Of a stretch of DNA of 64,000 bases, positions 37,331 through 47,457 are shown in pieces. The notes beneath the pieces are model-generated. The model was given only the letters and a program-made list of their open reading frames with translations, had not been told where the DNA came from and did not search any database. Each line of letters begins with the position of its first letter. The first letter of the stretch is position 1. Both the position numbers and the translations under genes were made by a program. Source of the stretch: Sporofaciens musculi (GTDB lineage: Bacteria; Bacillota; Clostridia; Lachnospirales; Lachnospiraceae); the NCBI RefSeq assembly GCF_009830285.1, contig NZ_WUQX01000001.1, positions 2,604,501-2,668,500 on the forward strand, read 5' to 3'.

Positions 37331-38656
37331 ATGTCACGAAAACATACGATTCTCAAGGGCACCTTTATCTTAACAATGACTGGGTTTGCCACTCGGTTTA
37401 TGGGATTTTTTTATCGTATCTTCTTAAGCCATACCTTCGGTGAGGAAGGAGTCGGCCTCTATCAGCTTGTATTTCCAATCTACGCACTGTGCTTTTCTCT
37501 CACTTGCGTCGGCATTGAGCTTGCTCTCTCCCGCTGTATCGCTGCCCGCATGACCCATGGAAAGCAAAAGGAGGCCCGCGAGCTTCTCTATACCAGCCTC
37601 TTTCTTACGGTCACAGCCTCTATCCTTGTCACCCTCGTTCTGCAAAGATACGCTATGCCTATTTCTGAAGTATTTCTGCACGAGCCGCGGTGCGCCGACC
37701 TGCTGATTATCCTCTCCTATGCATTTCCATTTGCATCGGTGCATAGCTGCATCTGCGGGTATTATTTCGGTCTGAAGCAAACCGGTATTCCTGCTATCTC
37801 CCAATTTGTAGAGCAGACGGCAAGGATTTTAAGCGTCTACCTGCTGTACCTGTATGGAATTCGTTCAGGAATCCATTTCGGCGTATCCATCGCAGTTGCC
37901 GGCATGATTGCAGGAGAAATCTTCTCCTCCATCTTCTGCCTGCACGCTTTGTTTGGCAAAAATGTCCTGGCTTCCCTGTCCCGTTTCCATTTCCGCGGAT
38001 GTTTGAAGCACAGCCGTGAACTGCTATCCCTCTCTGTACCGCTGACCGCAAGCCGAGTGCTGTTAAACCTCTTACAGAGTATCGAGGCCGTGTCCATCCC
38101 TGTCCGCTTGCAGCACTATGGGATGTCCCTTTCGGAATCCTTAAGCACTTATGGGGTACTTACAGGTATGGCCCTGCCCTGTATCCTGTTTCCCTCTGCC
38201 ATCACAAATTCTGTGTCAACCATGCTTCTTCCCACCGTGGCAGAAATCCAGGCCCTCAACCACAGAAAGGAGTTATCCGCGCTGATTCAGAAGGTGACTT
38301 ATTCCTGTATCTTTCTCGGCAGCATTTGCTGTGTGAGCCTGTTAAGCTTCGGAAAATGGATAGGAGCCATCCTGTTCCACAGTCCTATGGCGGGAGACTA
38401 CATCATTACCCTTGCCTGGATGTGTCCCTTTCTGTATACGAATAACACTCTGATTAGCATGATTAACGGAATCGGAAAGACGACCCTTTCCTTTTGTATC
38501 AACTTCTCAAGCCTTGGAATCCGAATCGTCAGCGTCTTCCTTATGATTCCCTTGTTCGGAATCGAGGGATATCTGTGGGGACTGTTAGCAAGCCAGGTCT
38601 GTATTTTCCTTTTCTGTCTTGCATATCTTAAGTATTATCTGCGCAAAACTGCATAA
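37331..38656 (+). CDS. spoVB: MVF/MATE-type flippase, stage V sporulation protein B-like
   Basis: A 441-residue protein with 12-14 hydrophobic segments. The start GTFILTMTGFATRFMGFFYR and the early ALSRCIAAR segment are typical of SpoVB/YtgP lipid-linked oligosaccharide flippases needed for spore cortex peptidoglycan. It could instead be a vegetative paralog. GGAG precedes the start. It is divergent from iscR. Confidence 0.88.
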   Translation: MSRKHTILKGTFILTMTGFATRFMGFFYRIFLSHTFGEEGVGLYQLVFPIYALCFSLTCVGIELALSRCIAARMTHGKQKEARELLYTSLFLTVTASILVTLVLQRYAMPISEVFLHEPRCADLLIILSYAFPFASVHSCICGYYFGLKQTGIPAISQFVEQTARILSVYLLYLYGIRSGIHFGVSIAVAGMIAGEIFSSIFCLHALFGKNVLASLSRFHFRGCLKHSRELLSLSVPLTASRVLLNLLQSIEAVSIPVRLQHYGMSLSESLSTYGVLTGMALPCILFPSAITNSVSTMLLPTVAEIQALNHRKELSALIQKVTYSCIFLGSICCVSLLSFGKWIGAILFHSPMAGDYIITLAWMCPFLYTNNTLISMINGIGKTTLSFCINFSSLGIRIVSVFLMIPLFGIEGYLWGLLASQVCIFLFCLAYLKYYLRKTA

Positions 38657-38736
38657 ATCATAACCAATGAGTGAAATATCTGTGAAAAATACTCTGAATT
38701 CATAGACATTACGGACACAATCCTTTAAAATTATAG

Positions 38737-38775
38737 ATACGAAAGGGCATACATAACGGTGTGCCCTTTCGGTAT
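38737..38775 (+). terminator. Hairpin between spoVB and the metalloprotease-like gene
   Basis: A nearly perfect 16-base-pair stem (GAAAGGGCA with TGCCCTTTC at its core) with a short loop, followed by a weak T-rich stretch. It lies about 80 bases after spoVB and about 60 before the next start. Confidence 0.6.
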
Positions 38776-38832
38776 AACTTTTAGAGCAGTATAAAAATAT
38801 TTACGGTGTAAGACAGGAGGTTTATAACATAT

Positions 38833-39564
38833 ATGAGTACACGTAAGAAAAAAAAGAACGGGCTTGTCTATCTGCTTCTTCTGATTGTCCTTGTTCTTTG
38901 TATTTTTGTTTTTTTGGGGATTAAACAGCAAAAGGATGCCATGGCGGCAAGACCTATGGCGGCAAAACTAGAGCCATGGAAGTTAGATGCTGCATTTTCC
39001 GGCAAAGATTTTAGCGAAGCTTCTCTGTCTCAGATCCAATGCCAAAAAGACGGGTATGTGGACGACAGCTATGTAGAAATTGTGAATCAGCAGTTATCCG
39101 TTATTCCCTCATATCTTCAGGATGCGTTTGTGAAGGACGGATGGTCTGTCTATGTGACTGACCTAGACATTGGACAGACCTATTATCCCGGACAGTTTGA
39201 TATGGTTATGGCTACCACCAACTATGATGAGAGCCGGATTCTGATTGAGGACAGAATGGATGCGGTACGGGAATCTCCCATTCATGAAGTAGGCCATTGG
39301 TTCGATATCTATCTTGGTTTAGCGTCTAATACGGAAATATTTACAGGAATCTACAATGAAGAGAGCGCCGCTTTTATTCGGGCATACGGAACGGACTGTG
39401 TAAGAGACGAGATGGAATTCTTCGCAGAAGGCTTCTGGTATTACATTGTTAATCCCGCCAAGCTCCAATCCGTAAGCCCCCAGCTATACCAATTTATCCA
39501 TTCTCTGTATTGCTATTTCCGTATACACAGAACCTGGTATGAGTACAGCAGTATCTTTGCATAG
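38833..39564 (+). CDS. Membrane-anchored zinc protease-like protein (ATLF-like)
   Basis: A 243-residue protein: basic N-terminus, one membrane helix (GLVYLLLLIVLVLCIFVFLG), then an extracytoplasmic domain. HEVGHWFD is an HExxH zinc motif, and about 35 residues later EESAAFIRAYG and EMEFFAEGFWYYI provide candidates for the third ligand, as in the anthrax lethal factor catalytic-domain family (ATLF-like). It probably acts on the cell surface or in the forespore space. The neighbours are sporulation genes (spoVB upstream, spoIIM convergent), which hints at a sporulation role but does not prove it. Confidence 0.72.
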   Translation: MSTRKKKKNGLVYLLLLIVLVLCIFVFLGIKQQKDAMAARPMAAKLEPWKLDAAFSGKDFSEASLSQIQCQKDGYVDDSYVEIVNQQLSVIPSYLQDAFVKDGWSVYVTDLDIGQTYYPGQFDMVMATTNYDESRILIEDRMDAVRESPIHEVGHWFDIYLGLASNTEIFTGIYNEESAAFIRAYGTDCVRDEMEFFAEGFWYYIVNPAKLQSVSPQLYQFIHSLYCYFRIHRTWYEYSSIFA

Positions 39565-39587
39565 AATAAAACCTGCGCCCTTTCGAT

Positions 39588-40130
39588 TTATGAGAGGGTC
39601 TTTATAAACAACTCCATGATGATGGGATTCACATAACATTCCAGCAGAATCCCTAGAGAGACAAACAGAATCATGCTGACCGTCTTGGACAGGTTCCACT
39701 TGGACTCTGGATAGGTAAAGATATACCACAAAAGCACGATATAACCTGCCCCATAGAACACGAAATGGGGTGTCAGCGCAATCAGGCAGAGAATGACTCC
39801 CTTGACACCCATTTTCAAAACCGCCGACGTCATGAGCATCCCTCCGCAAAAGCCTGTCCATGCCAGGAAAGTCCCTGCAACGGCTTTGCGGAGTCTGGTA
39901 CAGCCCAGGGCGGCCACCAGCACAAGGGGAACGACTCTCACTCTGATGACATACCACATGTATTCCATCACGTCAATCTCCGCCTGACTGTACTGGGTCA
40001 GAAAGAATTCATTGAAAATCCCCATGCTGGCAATATAATCCTTGGACATCACATTCCCATAGACAATCCCAATCAAAAAACCCAGCATACAAAACACGAT
40101 TAAAAACTTCTTGTTTTCCTGTATCCTCAC
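39588..40130 (-). CDS. spoIIM: Stage II sporulation protein M-like
   Basis: A 180-residue protein with five hydrophobic segments, matching SpoIIM, the membrane anchor of the DMP engulfment complex with SpoIID and SpoIIP. Family-like GFLIGIVYGNVMSKDYI and LTPHFVFYGAGYIVLLW are present. It uses a GTG start with GGAGGAG 5 bases upstream. spoIIP lies 17 kb away in the same window. Confidence 0.82.
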   Translation of the reverse strand: MRIQENKKFLIVFCMLGFLIGIVYGNVMSKDYIASMGIFNEFFLTQYSQAEIDVMEYMWYVIRVRVVPLVLVAALGCTRLRKAVAGTFLAWTGFCGGMLMTSAVLKMGVKGVILCLIALTPHFVFYGAGYIVLLWYIFTYPESKWNLSKTVSMILFVSLGILLECYVNPIIMELFIKTLS

Positions 40131-40253
40131 AAAAGCTCCTCCCTCTGTTCAAGATACTTCATTATATGCCGGGTATCCTATTATATTCTTTTATTTATAT
40201 CCTTTTATTTTTCTGTCTCGTTCATTCTTGTGTATCTGTTAGGACATCTTTAA

Positions 40254-40793
40254 CTACTTGAGATACTTCGACTCGTACGCCAGAAGCGCCGCGATGGTCT
40301 TGGAATCCTCAATCTTTCCTGTGAAGATCATCTCCTTTAATTCATCTATGGTATACGCCTTTACCTCCACATACTCCCCTTCATCCAGCTTCTGGGACGC
40401 AGGGATCAAATCTTTTGCCACATAAATCTCAATCTTCTCATTACAGAAGGCAACCGTTGTCCTAAGCGTAAGCAGCCATTCCAGCTTCTCAGAGCGATAC
40501 CCTGTTTCTTCCTCCAACTCCCTTCTTGAACACTCAAGCCCCGATTCATCCGGTGTATCCAGCTTTCCCGCCGGAATCTCAAGGGTCTTTCTGTCAAGTG
40601 CGTTCCGATACTGCTGTACCATCAGAATCCTTCCGTCCTCCATCACAGGCACAACTGCCGCCGCACCGTCATGCTGAATAAAATCCCATTCTGCCGTACC
40701 TCCGTTTGGAAACTCTATATAGTCCTTGTATACACTGAGAATAGCCCCCTTATAGATTAACTTTCTTCCTGTCCGTTTAATTTCATCACTCAT
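40254..40793 (-). CDS. NUDIX hydrolase, ADP-ribose pyrophosphatase type
   Basis: A 179-residue protein. The Nudix box is GKLDTPDESGLECSRRELEEETGY with all Glu ligands; AVVPVMEDGRILMVQQYRNA before it is typical of the ADP-ribose pyrophosphatase (NudF) group. It hydrolyses ADP-ribose or similar nucleotide sugars. It stands between spoIIM and rny as an apparently single gene. Confidence 0.9.
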   Translation of the reverse strand: MSDEIKRTGRKLIYKGAILSVYKDYIEFPNGGTAEWDFIQHDGAAAVVPVMEDGRILMVQQYRNALDRKTLEIPAGKLDTPDESGLECSRRELEEETGYRSEKLEWLLTLRTTVAFCNEKIEIYVAKDLIPASQKLDEGEYVEVKAYTIDELKEMIFTGKIEDSKTIAALLAYESKYLK

Positions 40794-40860
40794 GCTTTAT
40801 TACCATCCCTTTATCGAAAATTGCTGCACCTTTATTACATCTGAATACACGCCTAAATAT

Positions 40861-40905
40861 AAAAATAAGGAAAGCCCTAAACTCTTTCAATTCAAGACTT
40901 TCCTT
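40861..40905 (-). terminator. Terminator after rny
   Basis: AAGGAAAG and CTTTCCTT form 8-base arms (40867-40874/40898-40905), followed on the minus strand by a T-rich tract. It lies 31 bases after the rny stop. Confidence 0.65.
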
Positions 40906-40935
40906 AGTTTTCATATCAATCTTTCCTGCAAAACC

Positions 40936-42489
40936 TTACTTAGCATAGCTTGTAACCCGTGATTCACGAATCACATTCACCTTAATCTGTCCGGGATATT
41001 CTAACTCATACTCAATCTGCTTCGCAATATCCCTTGCCATTAATACCATGTCTGCATCAGATACCTGCTCTGGAACTACCATAACTCGAATCTCTCTACC
41101 TGCTTGAATCGCAAAAGATTTATCAACCCCCTTGAACTGGTTGGTGATATCTTCTAATTGTTTTAACCTGTTTGTGTATGTTTCTAATGTCTCTCGTCTT
41201 GCGCCTGGCCTTGCGGCTGAAATCGTATCTGCCGCTTGTACCACACAGGCAACCAGACTTTCTGGTTCTACGTCGCCATGATGCGCCTCAACTGCATTGA
41301 TAACCGTTGCGGATTCTTTGTACTTTCTGCAAAGATCCACACCAATCTGGATATGTGAGCCCTCCACATCATGATCGATAGATTTGCCCACATCGTGTAA
41401 AAGTCCGGCACGCTTGGCGATTCTGACATCCAGTCCAATCTCGCCAGCCAAAAGCCCAGCCAGTTGTGAAACTTCAATCGAATGCTTCAATGCATTCTGT
41501 CCATAACTGGTTCTAAACTTCATACGGCCAAGTAATCGGATTAGTTCCGGATGGATTCCATGAACTCCCACTTCCAGGGCCGCCGCCTCTCCTTCTTCTC
41601 GAATCATGGCATCTACTTCTTTCTGCGCTTTTTCAACCATCTCCTCAATTCTTGCCGGATGAATTCGTCCGTCAACAATCAATTTCTCCAGCGCAATCCT
41701 CGCGACCTCTCTGCGGATTGGATCAAAACCGGACAATACAACCGCCTCCGGTGTATCGTCAATGATCAGCTCAACACCCGTCATCGTCTCCAATGTACGG
41801 ATATTGCGCCCCTCACGCCCAATAATCCTTCCCTTCATCTCATCGCTTGGAAGCTGCACGACCGAAATCGTAGTCTCCGCAACATGATCTGCCGCACATC
41901 TCTGGATTGCAGTCACGACATATTCCTTTGCCTTCTTGTCTGCTTCTTCCTTCGCCTGCGCCTCTAATTCCTTAATCATCTTAGCGGTGTCATGTTTTAC
42001 ATCGTCTTCAACAGTTTTTAACAAATATTCTTTTGCTTGTTCGGAGGTAAGTCCTGAGATTCTTTCTAGTTCCTGTACTCTCTGGCTGCCCAGCTCTTCC
42101 ACTTTCGCTTCGCGCTGTCTTAGCTGTTCTTCCTTTGCTGTAAATCCTGCCTCACGCTTCTCAATGGCGTCTGCTTTCTTATCTAAAGCCTCTTCCTTGG
42201 AAAGAACGCGCTTCTCATAGCGTTGTAACTCATTCCTGCGTTCCTTAGTCTCTTTTTCAAGTTCATTCTTGTTCCTGATAGACTCTTCTTTAATCTCCAA
42301 GAGAGACTCCTTCTTCTTTGCCTCAGCCGTCTTTACTGCATCATCAATAATCTCCCTGGCTTTCGTCTCCGCATTCCCAATCTTAGAATCTGCATTCTTC
42401 TTAAGATTGGAAACTGTCAGGAAATGACTGATGACTGCCGCTGCCGCGATCAGCACAACTCCTACAGCAATCCATATTCCATTCGGCAC
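40936..42489 (-). CDS. rny: Ribonuclease Y
   Basis: A 517-residue membrane-anchored endoribonuclease that starts mRNA decay. In order: an N-terminal membrane helix ([17 protein letters not shown]), a long charged coiled coil to about residue 180, a KH domain ([20 protein letters not shown]) and an HD domain with [17 protein letters not shown]. It starts with GTG at 42489 behind AAGGAGGTGCTCCT. Complete. Confidence 0.96.
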   Translation of the reverse strand: MPNGIWIAVGVVLIAAAAVISHFLTVSNLKKNADSKIGNAETKAREIIDDAVKTAEAKKKESLLEIKEESIRNKNELEKETKERRNELQRYEKRVLSKEEALDKKADAIEKREAGFTAKEEQLRQREAKVEELGSQRVQELERISGLTSEQAKEYLLKTVEDDVKHDTAKMIKELEAQAKEEADKKAKEYVVTAIQRCAADHVAETTISVVQLPSDEMKGRIIGREGRNIRTLETMTGVELIIDDTPEAVVLSGFDPIRREVARIALEKLIVDGRIHPARIEEMVEKAQKEVDAMIREEGEAAALEVGVHGIHPELIRLLGRMKFRTSYGQNALKHSIEVSQLAGLLAGEIGLDVRIAKRAGLLHDVGKSIDHDVEGSHIQIGVDLCRKYKESATVINAVEAHHGDVEPESLVACVVQAADTISAARPGARRETLETYTNRLKQLEDITNQFKGVDKSFAIQAGREIRVMVVPEQVSDADMVLMARDIAKQIEYELEYPGQIKVNVIRESRVTSYAK

Positions 42490-42629
42490 AGGAGCACCTC
42501 CTTATTCAGTTTTCATTGTACAACTACAACACTTAAATTCTATACTGTTTTGACGAAGATGTCAAGCATTCCGCCCATAACATTTGAACATCTGCATATA
42601 TGTCAGTTACTGTTCAATCAAAACATGTA

Positions 42630-43241
42630 TCAGTAAGGTTCATGAATCTCCATCACCTGACGAATCTCGTCATACTTAAACCCCTTGCGCATCAAGTAGC
42701 CGGCTATCTTTTGCTTCTGGGTGTAGTCCGCCGTATCTGAATTGAACTTCTTCTTACGCAGAAGACTCTCAATGGCAGCCTTAGAAGCCTCCCCGTCATA
42801 GTATTCCTCCAAAGCCTGATTTACATCTTCTCTGGCAATCCCCTTTTGGCACAGGGCGGCATAGAGCTCTTTTCGACTCTTCCTGTTCTTACGCCCTTCT
42901 ATAAAGCTGCGGGCATATTCCACATCATTCAGATAGCCAAAGGACTTCACGTAAGCTAGCGCTTCCTTTGCGACGCTCTCAGGATATCCTCCCTGCAAAA
43001 GCTTCCCGCGAAGCTGGGCCTCTGTGCGCCCCATGTCATTTAACAGATGCAAAGCTCTGGCCTTAGCCCTTTTTAGAACCACCTTCTGAAGAATCTCCTG
43101 ATAAACCTCTTCTGCCAGTTCCCTCTCTGCCTCTATATGATATCTGGACAGCTCTCCCTTATACAAAACAAATGAGGGCTGCTCGTCCACATATACCTGG
43201 AACCTGGTCTTCGTCACAGGCTCAATCTTCGTTACCGTCAT
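42630..43241 (-). CDS. recX: RecA regulator RecX
   Basis: A 203-residue, three-helix-repeat protein that modulates RecA filaments. KARALHLLNDMGRTEAQLRG and ESVAKEALAYVKSFGYLNDV are the RecX repeats, and the C-terminal YLMRKGFKYDEIRQVME is typical. It begins 18 bases after recA on the same strand, so it shares the SOS promoter. Confidence 0.92.
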   Translation of the reverse strand: MTVTKIEPVTKTRFQVYVDEQPSFVLYKGELSRYHIEAERELAEEVYQEILQKVVLKRAKARALHLLNDMGRTEAQLRGKLLQGGYPESVAKEALAYVKSFGYLNDVEYARSFIEGRKNRKSRKELYAALCQKGIAREDVNQALEEYYDGEASKAAIESLLRKKKFNSDTADYTQKQKIAGYLMRKGFKYDEIRQVMEIHEPY

Positions 43242-43259
43242 ATCTGTTCCACATACTTC

Positions 43260-44438
43260 CTAAACTAAATCATCATCCTCTGTATCCGACTCCTTTGACA
43301 TGTTATTGACGTCTGCCTCAGGCTCCTCTGACGCTTCTTCTGCCTTCTCCGGCTCCTTGGCCTTCCCAGACGCCTTCTTGCCGCCCTTCTTGCCGCCGTC
43401 CTTTAACATAGGCTTCACATTCTTGTCCTCCAGCGGCGCATCCTCCCCGATCTGATAGTGGCTGCGTATCTTCGCTTCCAGCTCCTCCATCACCTCCGGA
43501 TGCTCCTTCAGATAGGTCTTAGCATTCTCTCGTCCCTGCCCGATCTTGTCTCCATTGTAGGCAAACCAGGCGCCGCTCTTGCTTACCAGCTTTAAATCCA
43601 CGGCTAAATCCAGGATATCACCTTCCTTGGAAATCCCCTTCCCGAACATGATGTCAAACTCCGCCTCCTTAAACGGCGGCGCAATCTTATTCTTCACCAC
43701 CTTCACACGGGTTCGGTTCCCCACCATGTCTCCGCTCTGCTTAAGGGTCTCAATCCTTCTGACATCCATACGTATGGACGCGTAGAACTTAAGAGCGCGT
43801 CCTCCCGTCGTAGTCTCCGGATTCCCGAACATGACGCCCACCTTCTCACGGAGCTGGTTAATAAAGATTACGACACAGTTGGACTTACTGATTACAGGCG
43901 TCAGCTTGCGGAGAGCCTGGGACATCAACCTCGCCTGAAGCCCCACATGGCTGTCTCCCATATCCCCTTCAATCTCCTGCTTGGGCACCAGCGCCGCAAC
44001 AGAATCCACAACGATAATATCCATGGCTCCAGAGCGCACCATGGTCTCCGTAATCTCAAGAGCCTGGTCACCGCTGTCCGGCTGTGAGATATACAGTTCG
44101 TCAATGTCAACGCCGATATTCTTGGCATAAACCGGATCCAGCGCATGCTCTGCGTCAATAAATCCGGCAATTCCTCCCCTTTTTTGCACCTCTGCAATCA
44201 TATGTAGCGCAACCGTGGTCTTACCGCTGGATTCCGGTCCATATACCTCCACAATCCTTCCGCGGGGAACTCCGCCAAGCCCTAATGCCAGGTCAAGACT
44301 TAAGGAGCCTGTAGGAATGGTCTCCACCGTTACCTGTGCCTTGGGATCACCAAGCTTCATAACCGTACCTTTTCCAAAATCCTTCTCAAGCTTCGCTATC
44401 GCAGCATCCAATGCCTTTTTCTTATCTTCATTTGCCAT
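43260..44438 (-). CDS. recA: Recombinase A
   Basis: About 392 residues; the central recombinase of repair. [20 protein letters not shown] is Walker [16 protein letters not shown]alker B, and [20 protein letters not shown] the L2-proximal region. The C-terminus has an extended Lys- and Glu-rich tail ([20 protein letters not shown]). I chose ATG 44438 (GGAG upstream, family-typical [11 protein letters not shown]); the longer frame crosses the SOS box. An SOS box precedes it and recX follows. Confidence 0.97.
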   Translation of the reverse strand: MANEDKKKALDAAIAKLEKDFGKGTVMKLGDPKAQVTVETIPTGSLSLDLALGLGGVPRGRIVEVYGPESSGKTTVALHMIAEVQKRGGIAGFIDAEHALDPVYAKNIGVDIDELYISQPDSGDQALEITETMVRSGAMDIIVVDSVAALVPKQEIEGDMGDSHVGLQARLMSQALRKLTPVISKSNCVVIFINQLREKVGVMFGNPETTTGGRALKFYASIRMDVRRIETLKQSGDMVGNRTRVKVVKNKIAPPFKEAEFDIMFGKGISKEGDILDLAVDLKLVSKSGAWFAYNGDKIGQGRENAKTYLKEHPEVMEELEAKIRSHYQIGEDAPLEDKNVKPMLKDGGKKGGKKASGKAKEPEKAEEASEEPEADVNNMSKESDTEDDDLV

Positions 44439-44460
44439 CTTACAATCTCCTTCTGCTCTA

Positions 44461-44474
44461 CGAACGAATGTTCG
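44461..44474. promoter_or_regulatory. LexA (SOS) box of recA
   Basis: CGAACGAATGTTCG is a perfect match to the Gram-positive LexA/DinR consensus CGAAC-N4-GTTCG, 22 bases upstream of the recA start. Confidence 0.88.
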
Positions 44475-44690
44475 TTTTCTAAATAATATACTAGTATACT
44501 TGTTACAAAATGTCAACACCCAATTCAGGAAAATACAGGAAAAACTTTGGACTTATTCAGACGTACATTTTAGAAACTGTTCAGAAAAACATAAATTCAT
44601 CAGACCACTCTAACGTCTCTGACTGTTTTTAAAATACCATACTTTCTCTCTTTTTGTCAACCACAGGCTTCCAAATCTTGTATTTCCAGG

Positions 44691-45896
44691 TTAAAGCAGC
44701 GCCAGCTTCGTAATCCAAAGAAGGGCCCAGTTCATATCTCTCTCCCTCACATCCTTTTTGGTTACCACCTGATAAGAAGCAATCTCCTCCCCTTCAAGGA
44801 AATACCTGACGCTTCCCACCACGTCCCCCTCATGCACAGGCGCCCTTAAGGAATCCTTCAACTCGGTCTTTACCTGAACTCCCTCGTCTGCCCGAAGAAG
44901 CAGAGAAATCTCATCCTTGCCCTCCACTTGGACCGGAACCAAAAGCTCTGTCTCATATGGCATTTTCTCCTCCACGCCATTTTTTACCTTCACCTCTGGC
45001 AAAGCTACGTCCTCCCACACATCCCTGTACTGGTAGTTGGCAATCCCATACTCCATCAATTTGCGGGTATCCTTCCATTTATAGCTCTTATTATTTGGCC
45101 AGCCGCATGCCAAAAGAGCCACAATAAAGGTCCTTCCGTCCCGTTCTAACGCCCCCACATAGCAGTAGCCTGCATCCGAAGTAAAGCCGGTCTTTCCAGT
45201 CAGCGCCCCCTCCATCATATCCAGGAACGCATTGTGGTTGACACAGGAAAAGCGGCGGCTCCCTTCCACATCGCTGAACTGGTAATTCTTTGTCCGTGTA
45301 ATCTCAAGAAATTCCTCCCTTTTGGGGGACTGCATAATACAGTAGCGCATAATCGTCGCCAAATCTCTTGCCGTGGTGGAGTGTATCCCGTCCTCGTCGC
45401 TGTCGTCCAGCCCGTTTGGGGTCACAAAATGGGTATCGTGACATCCAAGCTCCTCTGCCTTCTGGTTCATCAGCTTCGCAAATTCCTCCACCGTACCTGA
45501 AATGCCCTCCGCAATCACCACAGCGCTGTCATTGTGGGATTCCAGCATCAGTGAATACAAAAGATCCTTAAGATAGAACTGCTCCTGGTCTTTGACGCCA
45601 AGCTTGACCTTGGGCCTTCCCGCCGCATAAGCCGAAGCCGTCACCACCTGCCCTTCCTCCTGGTTTTCAAGCGCCAGGATACAGGTCATAATCTTGGTGG
45701 TGCTTGCCATAGGCCGAAGCTCATTTTCTTCTTTTCCAAATAAAACACGCCCACTGTCAGCATCCATCAAGACTGCTGACCGGGCGTATAACTCCGTTGG
45801 AGCCTTTGCCCGTTCCTCTGCCCCCACCAGAATATTTCCGTATCCAGAGAGCAACAAACAAATCACGAGACTCCATACTATCATTTTCTTTTTCAT
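44691..45896 (-). CDS. dacF: D-alanyl-D-alanine carboxypeptidase (DacF-like)
   Basis: A protein of about 401 residues with an N-terminal signal peptide (MKKKMIVWSLVICLLLSGYG). Penicillin-binding motifs: RPMASTTKIMT (SxxK), ESHNDSAVV (SxN) and LTGKTGFTSDAG (KTG). It trims pentapeptides of peptidoglycan; in spore formers DacF acts on the cortex. The start is set at the signal-peptide Met (45896); a GTG 12 bases earlier is possible. It follows scpA-scpB on the same strand. Confidence 0.9.
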   Translation of the reverse strand: MKKKMIVWSLVICLLLSGYGNILVGAEERAKAPTELYARSAVLMDADSGRVLFGKEENELRPMASTTKIMTCILALENQEEGQVVTASAYAAGRPKVKLGVKDQEQFYLKDLLYSLMLESHNDSAVVIAEGISGTVEEFAKLMNQKAEELGCHDTHFVTPNGLDDSDEDGIHSTTARDLATIMRYCIMQSPKREEFLEITRTKNYQFSDVEGSRRFSCVNHNAFLDMMEGALTGKTGFTSDAGYCYVGALERDGRTFIVALLACGWPNNKSYKWKDTRKLMEYGIANYQYRDVWEDVALPEVKVKNGVEEKMPYETELLVPVQVEGKDEISLLLRADEGVQVKTELKDSLRAPVHEGDVVGSVRYFLEGEEIASYQVVTKKDVRERDMNWALLWITKLALL

Positions 45897-45990
45897 CCGC
45901 CACACCACATATCACAACATTACTGCAATATATGTAAACATCTTCCCACCTATTCCTGAAAATCTCCTCGTCTTCCCAATGCCGCCTTAA

Positions 45991-46569
45991 TCAGATATCC
46001 AGCTTAAGCTGCACCTCTTCCTCTGCCTCCTCCTTGAAGCTCTCCATCTGCTCGGCGTTTAAGCTTGGCAGGTCATCCACAGACTGGACGCTGAAACGCC
46101 TTAAAAATTCCTCCGTAGTCCCAAACAAAATCGGTTTTCCCGGCGCATCAAGCCTTCCGCACTCACACACCAGATTATACTCCACCAGCTTATTGACGGC
46201 ATGATCCGACTTCACCCCACGAATCTTCTCAACCTCCAGCTTGGTCACAGGCTGCTTGTATGCAATAATCGACAGCGTCTCAAGAAGAACATCCGTCAGC
46301 ACATACTTTTTCGGCTGCTTTGCCACGCGAATCAGATACTCATAAGTCTCCTTCTTTGTACACATCTGAAACGCGTCCTGAAGCTCAATCACCCGAATTC
46401 CCCTGTCCTCTGACTCATACTTATCCATCAGCCTGTGTATAATCCTGCGGGTCGTATCCTTGTCATGCCCGATTGCGGCTGCAATCTTCTCCAATTCCAC
46501 GGAATTCCCCATGGTAAAAAGTACTGCTTCTATAACTCCCTCTAATCTGCTAATTTCCACTTCGTCCAT
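45991..46569 (-). CDS. scpB: Segregation and condensation protein B
   Basis: A 192-residue winged-helix protein of the SMC-ScpAB condensin. ITKLEVEKIRGVKSDHAVNK-like sequence (KQPVTKLEVEKIRGVKSDHA) and LLETLSIIAYKQPVT are the family core. It follows scpA by 42 bases on the same strand. Works in chromosome compaction and segregation. Confidence 0.94.
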   Translation of the reverse strand: MDEVEISRLEGVIEAVLFTMGNSVELEKIAAAIGHDKDTTRRIIHRLMDKYESEDRGIRVIELQDAFQMCTKKETYEYLIRVAKQPKKYVLTDVLLETLSIIAYKQPVTKLEVEKIRGVKSDHAVNKLVEYNLVCECGRLDAPGKPILFGTTEEFLRRFSVQSVDDLPSLNAEQMESFKEEAEEEVQLKLDI

Positions 46570-46611
46570 AATCCCTTTCCACCTCTTAGACTCCTAAGCC
46601 CGTCATCCCTT

Positions 46612-47361
46612 TTAGGCAAATGCCTTGGACTGAATCATAATCTCATCAAAAGGATGCTCCTGCTCAATCACAATGGTCCCCTCCTTCATCAACTGTAGGA
46701 TAGCCAGAAAGGTCACCACAATCTGTATCTTAGAGCCCTGGCTTTCAAGCAGCTCCCGAAACAAAAATCTTTTATGCCCCTTGGCATATTCCGCTACATA
46801 ATGGAGTTTATCCGGCAGCGTTACTTCTTCTTTTTCAATCTTTCCAAACTTACTCCGAACAGGGTCAATCTTATCCACCCGCCTTTTCATCACTTCCCTG
46901 AACACCTTATGAAGATGGGAAAGGGTAAGCTCTCCAAGCAGCTCGTCCAGATTCACTGGCTCCTCGTACTCCCGCACCTCGTCTGGAATGGTAGGCAGTT
47001 TGTACATCACCTGCTCTCCCTCCACCTGTCTGTCTCTCAGCTCATAAGACATATATTTATACATCTTATATTCCAATAGCTGAGCAACCAACTCCTGGCG
47101 CGGGTCTTCCTCCTCCCCTTCCTCATTGACCTCTTTGGGAAGCAGCATCCGGCACTTGATATCCAAAAGCGTCGCCGCCATCACCAAGAACTCACTCATA
47201 ATGTTCAGATCTTCCTTCTCCATGGCCTTGATGTAATCCATATACTGATTTGTAATCTCCACAATCGGAATATCGTAGATATCAATCTTATTTTTATCAA
47301 TTAAATGCAGCAATAAATCCAACGGTCCTTCAAAGACCTGCAGTTTTACCGGAATCCCCAT
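46612..47361 (-). CDS. scpA: Segregation and condensation protein A
   Basis: A 249-residue kleisin bridging the two SMC heads. LQVFEGPLDLLLHLIDKNKI is the family start and SEFLVMAATLLDIKCRMLLP the N-terminal SMC-binding helix. The C-terminal winged helix follows (FRELLESQGSKIQIVVTFLA). ATG start with an AGGAGAG site. Upstream of scpB. Confidence 0.95.
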   Translation of the reverse strand: MGIPVKLQVFEGPLDLLLHLIDKNKIDIYDIPIVEITNQYMDYIKAMEKEDLNIMSEFLVMAATLLDIKCRMLLPKEVNEEGEEEDPRQELVAQLLEYKMYKYMSYELRDRQVEGEQVMYKLPTIPDEVREYEEPVNLDELLGELTLSHLHKVFREVMKRRVDKIDPVRSKFGKIEKEEVTLPDKLHYVAEYAKGHKRFLFRELLESQGSKIQIVVTFLAILQLMKEGTIVIEQEHPFDEIMIQSKAFA

Positions 47362-47457
47362 AGAACTCTCCTAAATATATCCTCTGATTACTCATTATCT
47401 TCTTAAATTACAACCGTACTATTATACAGGATAATTTCCGTTTCCACAAGTTCCAGA

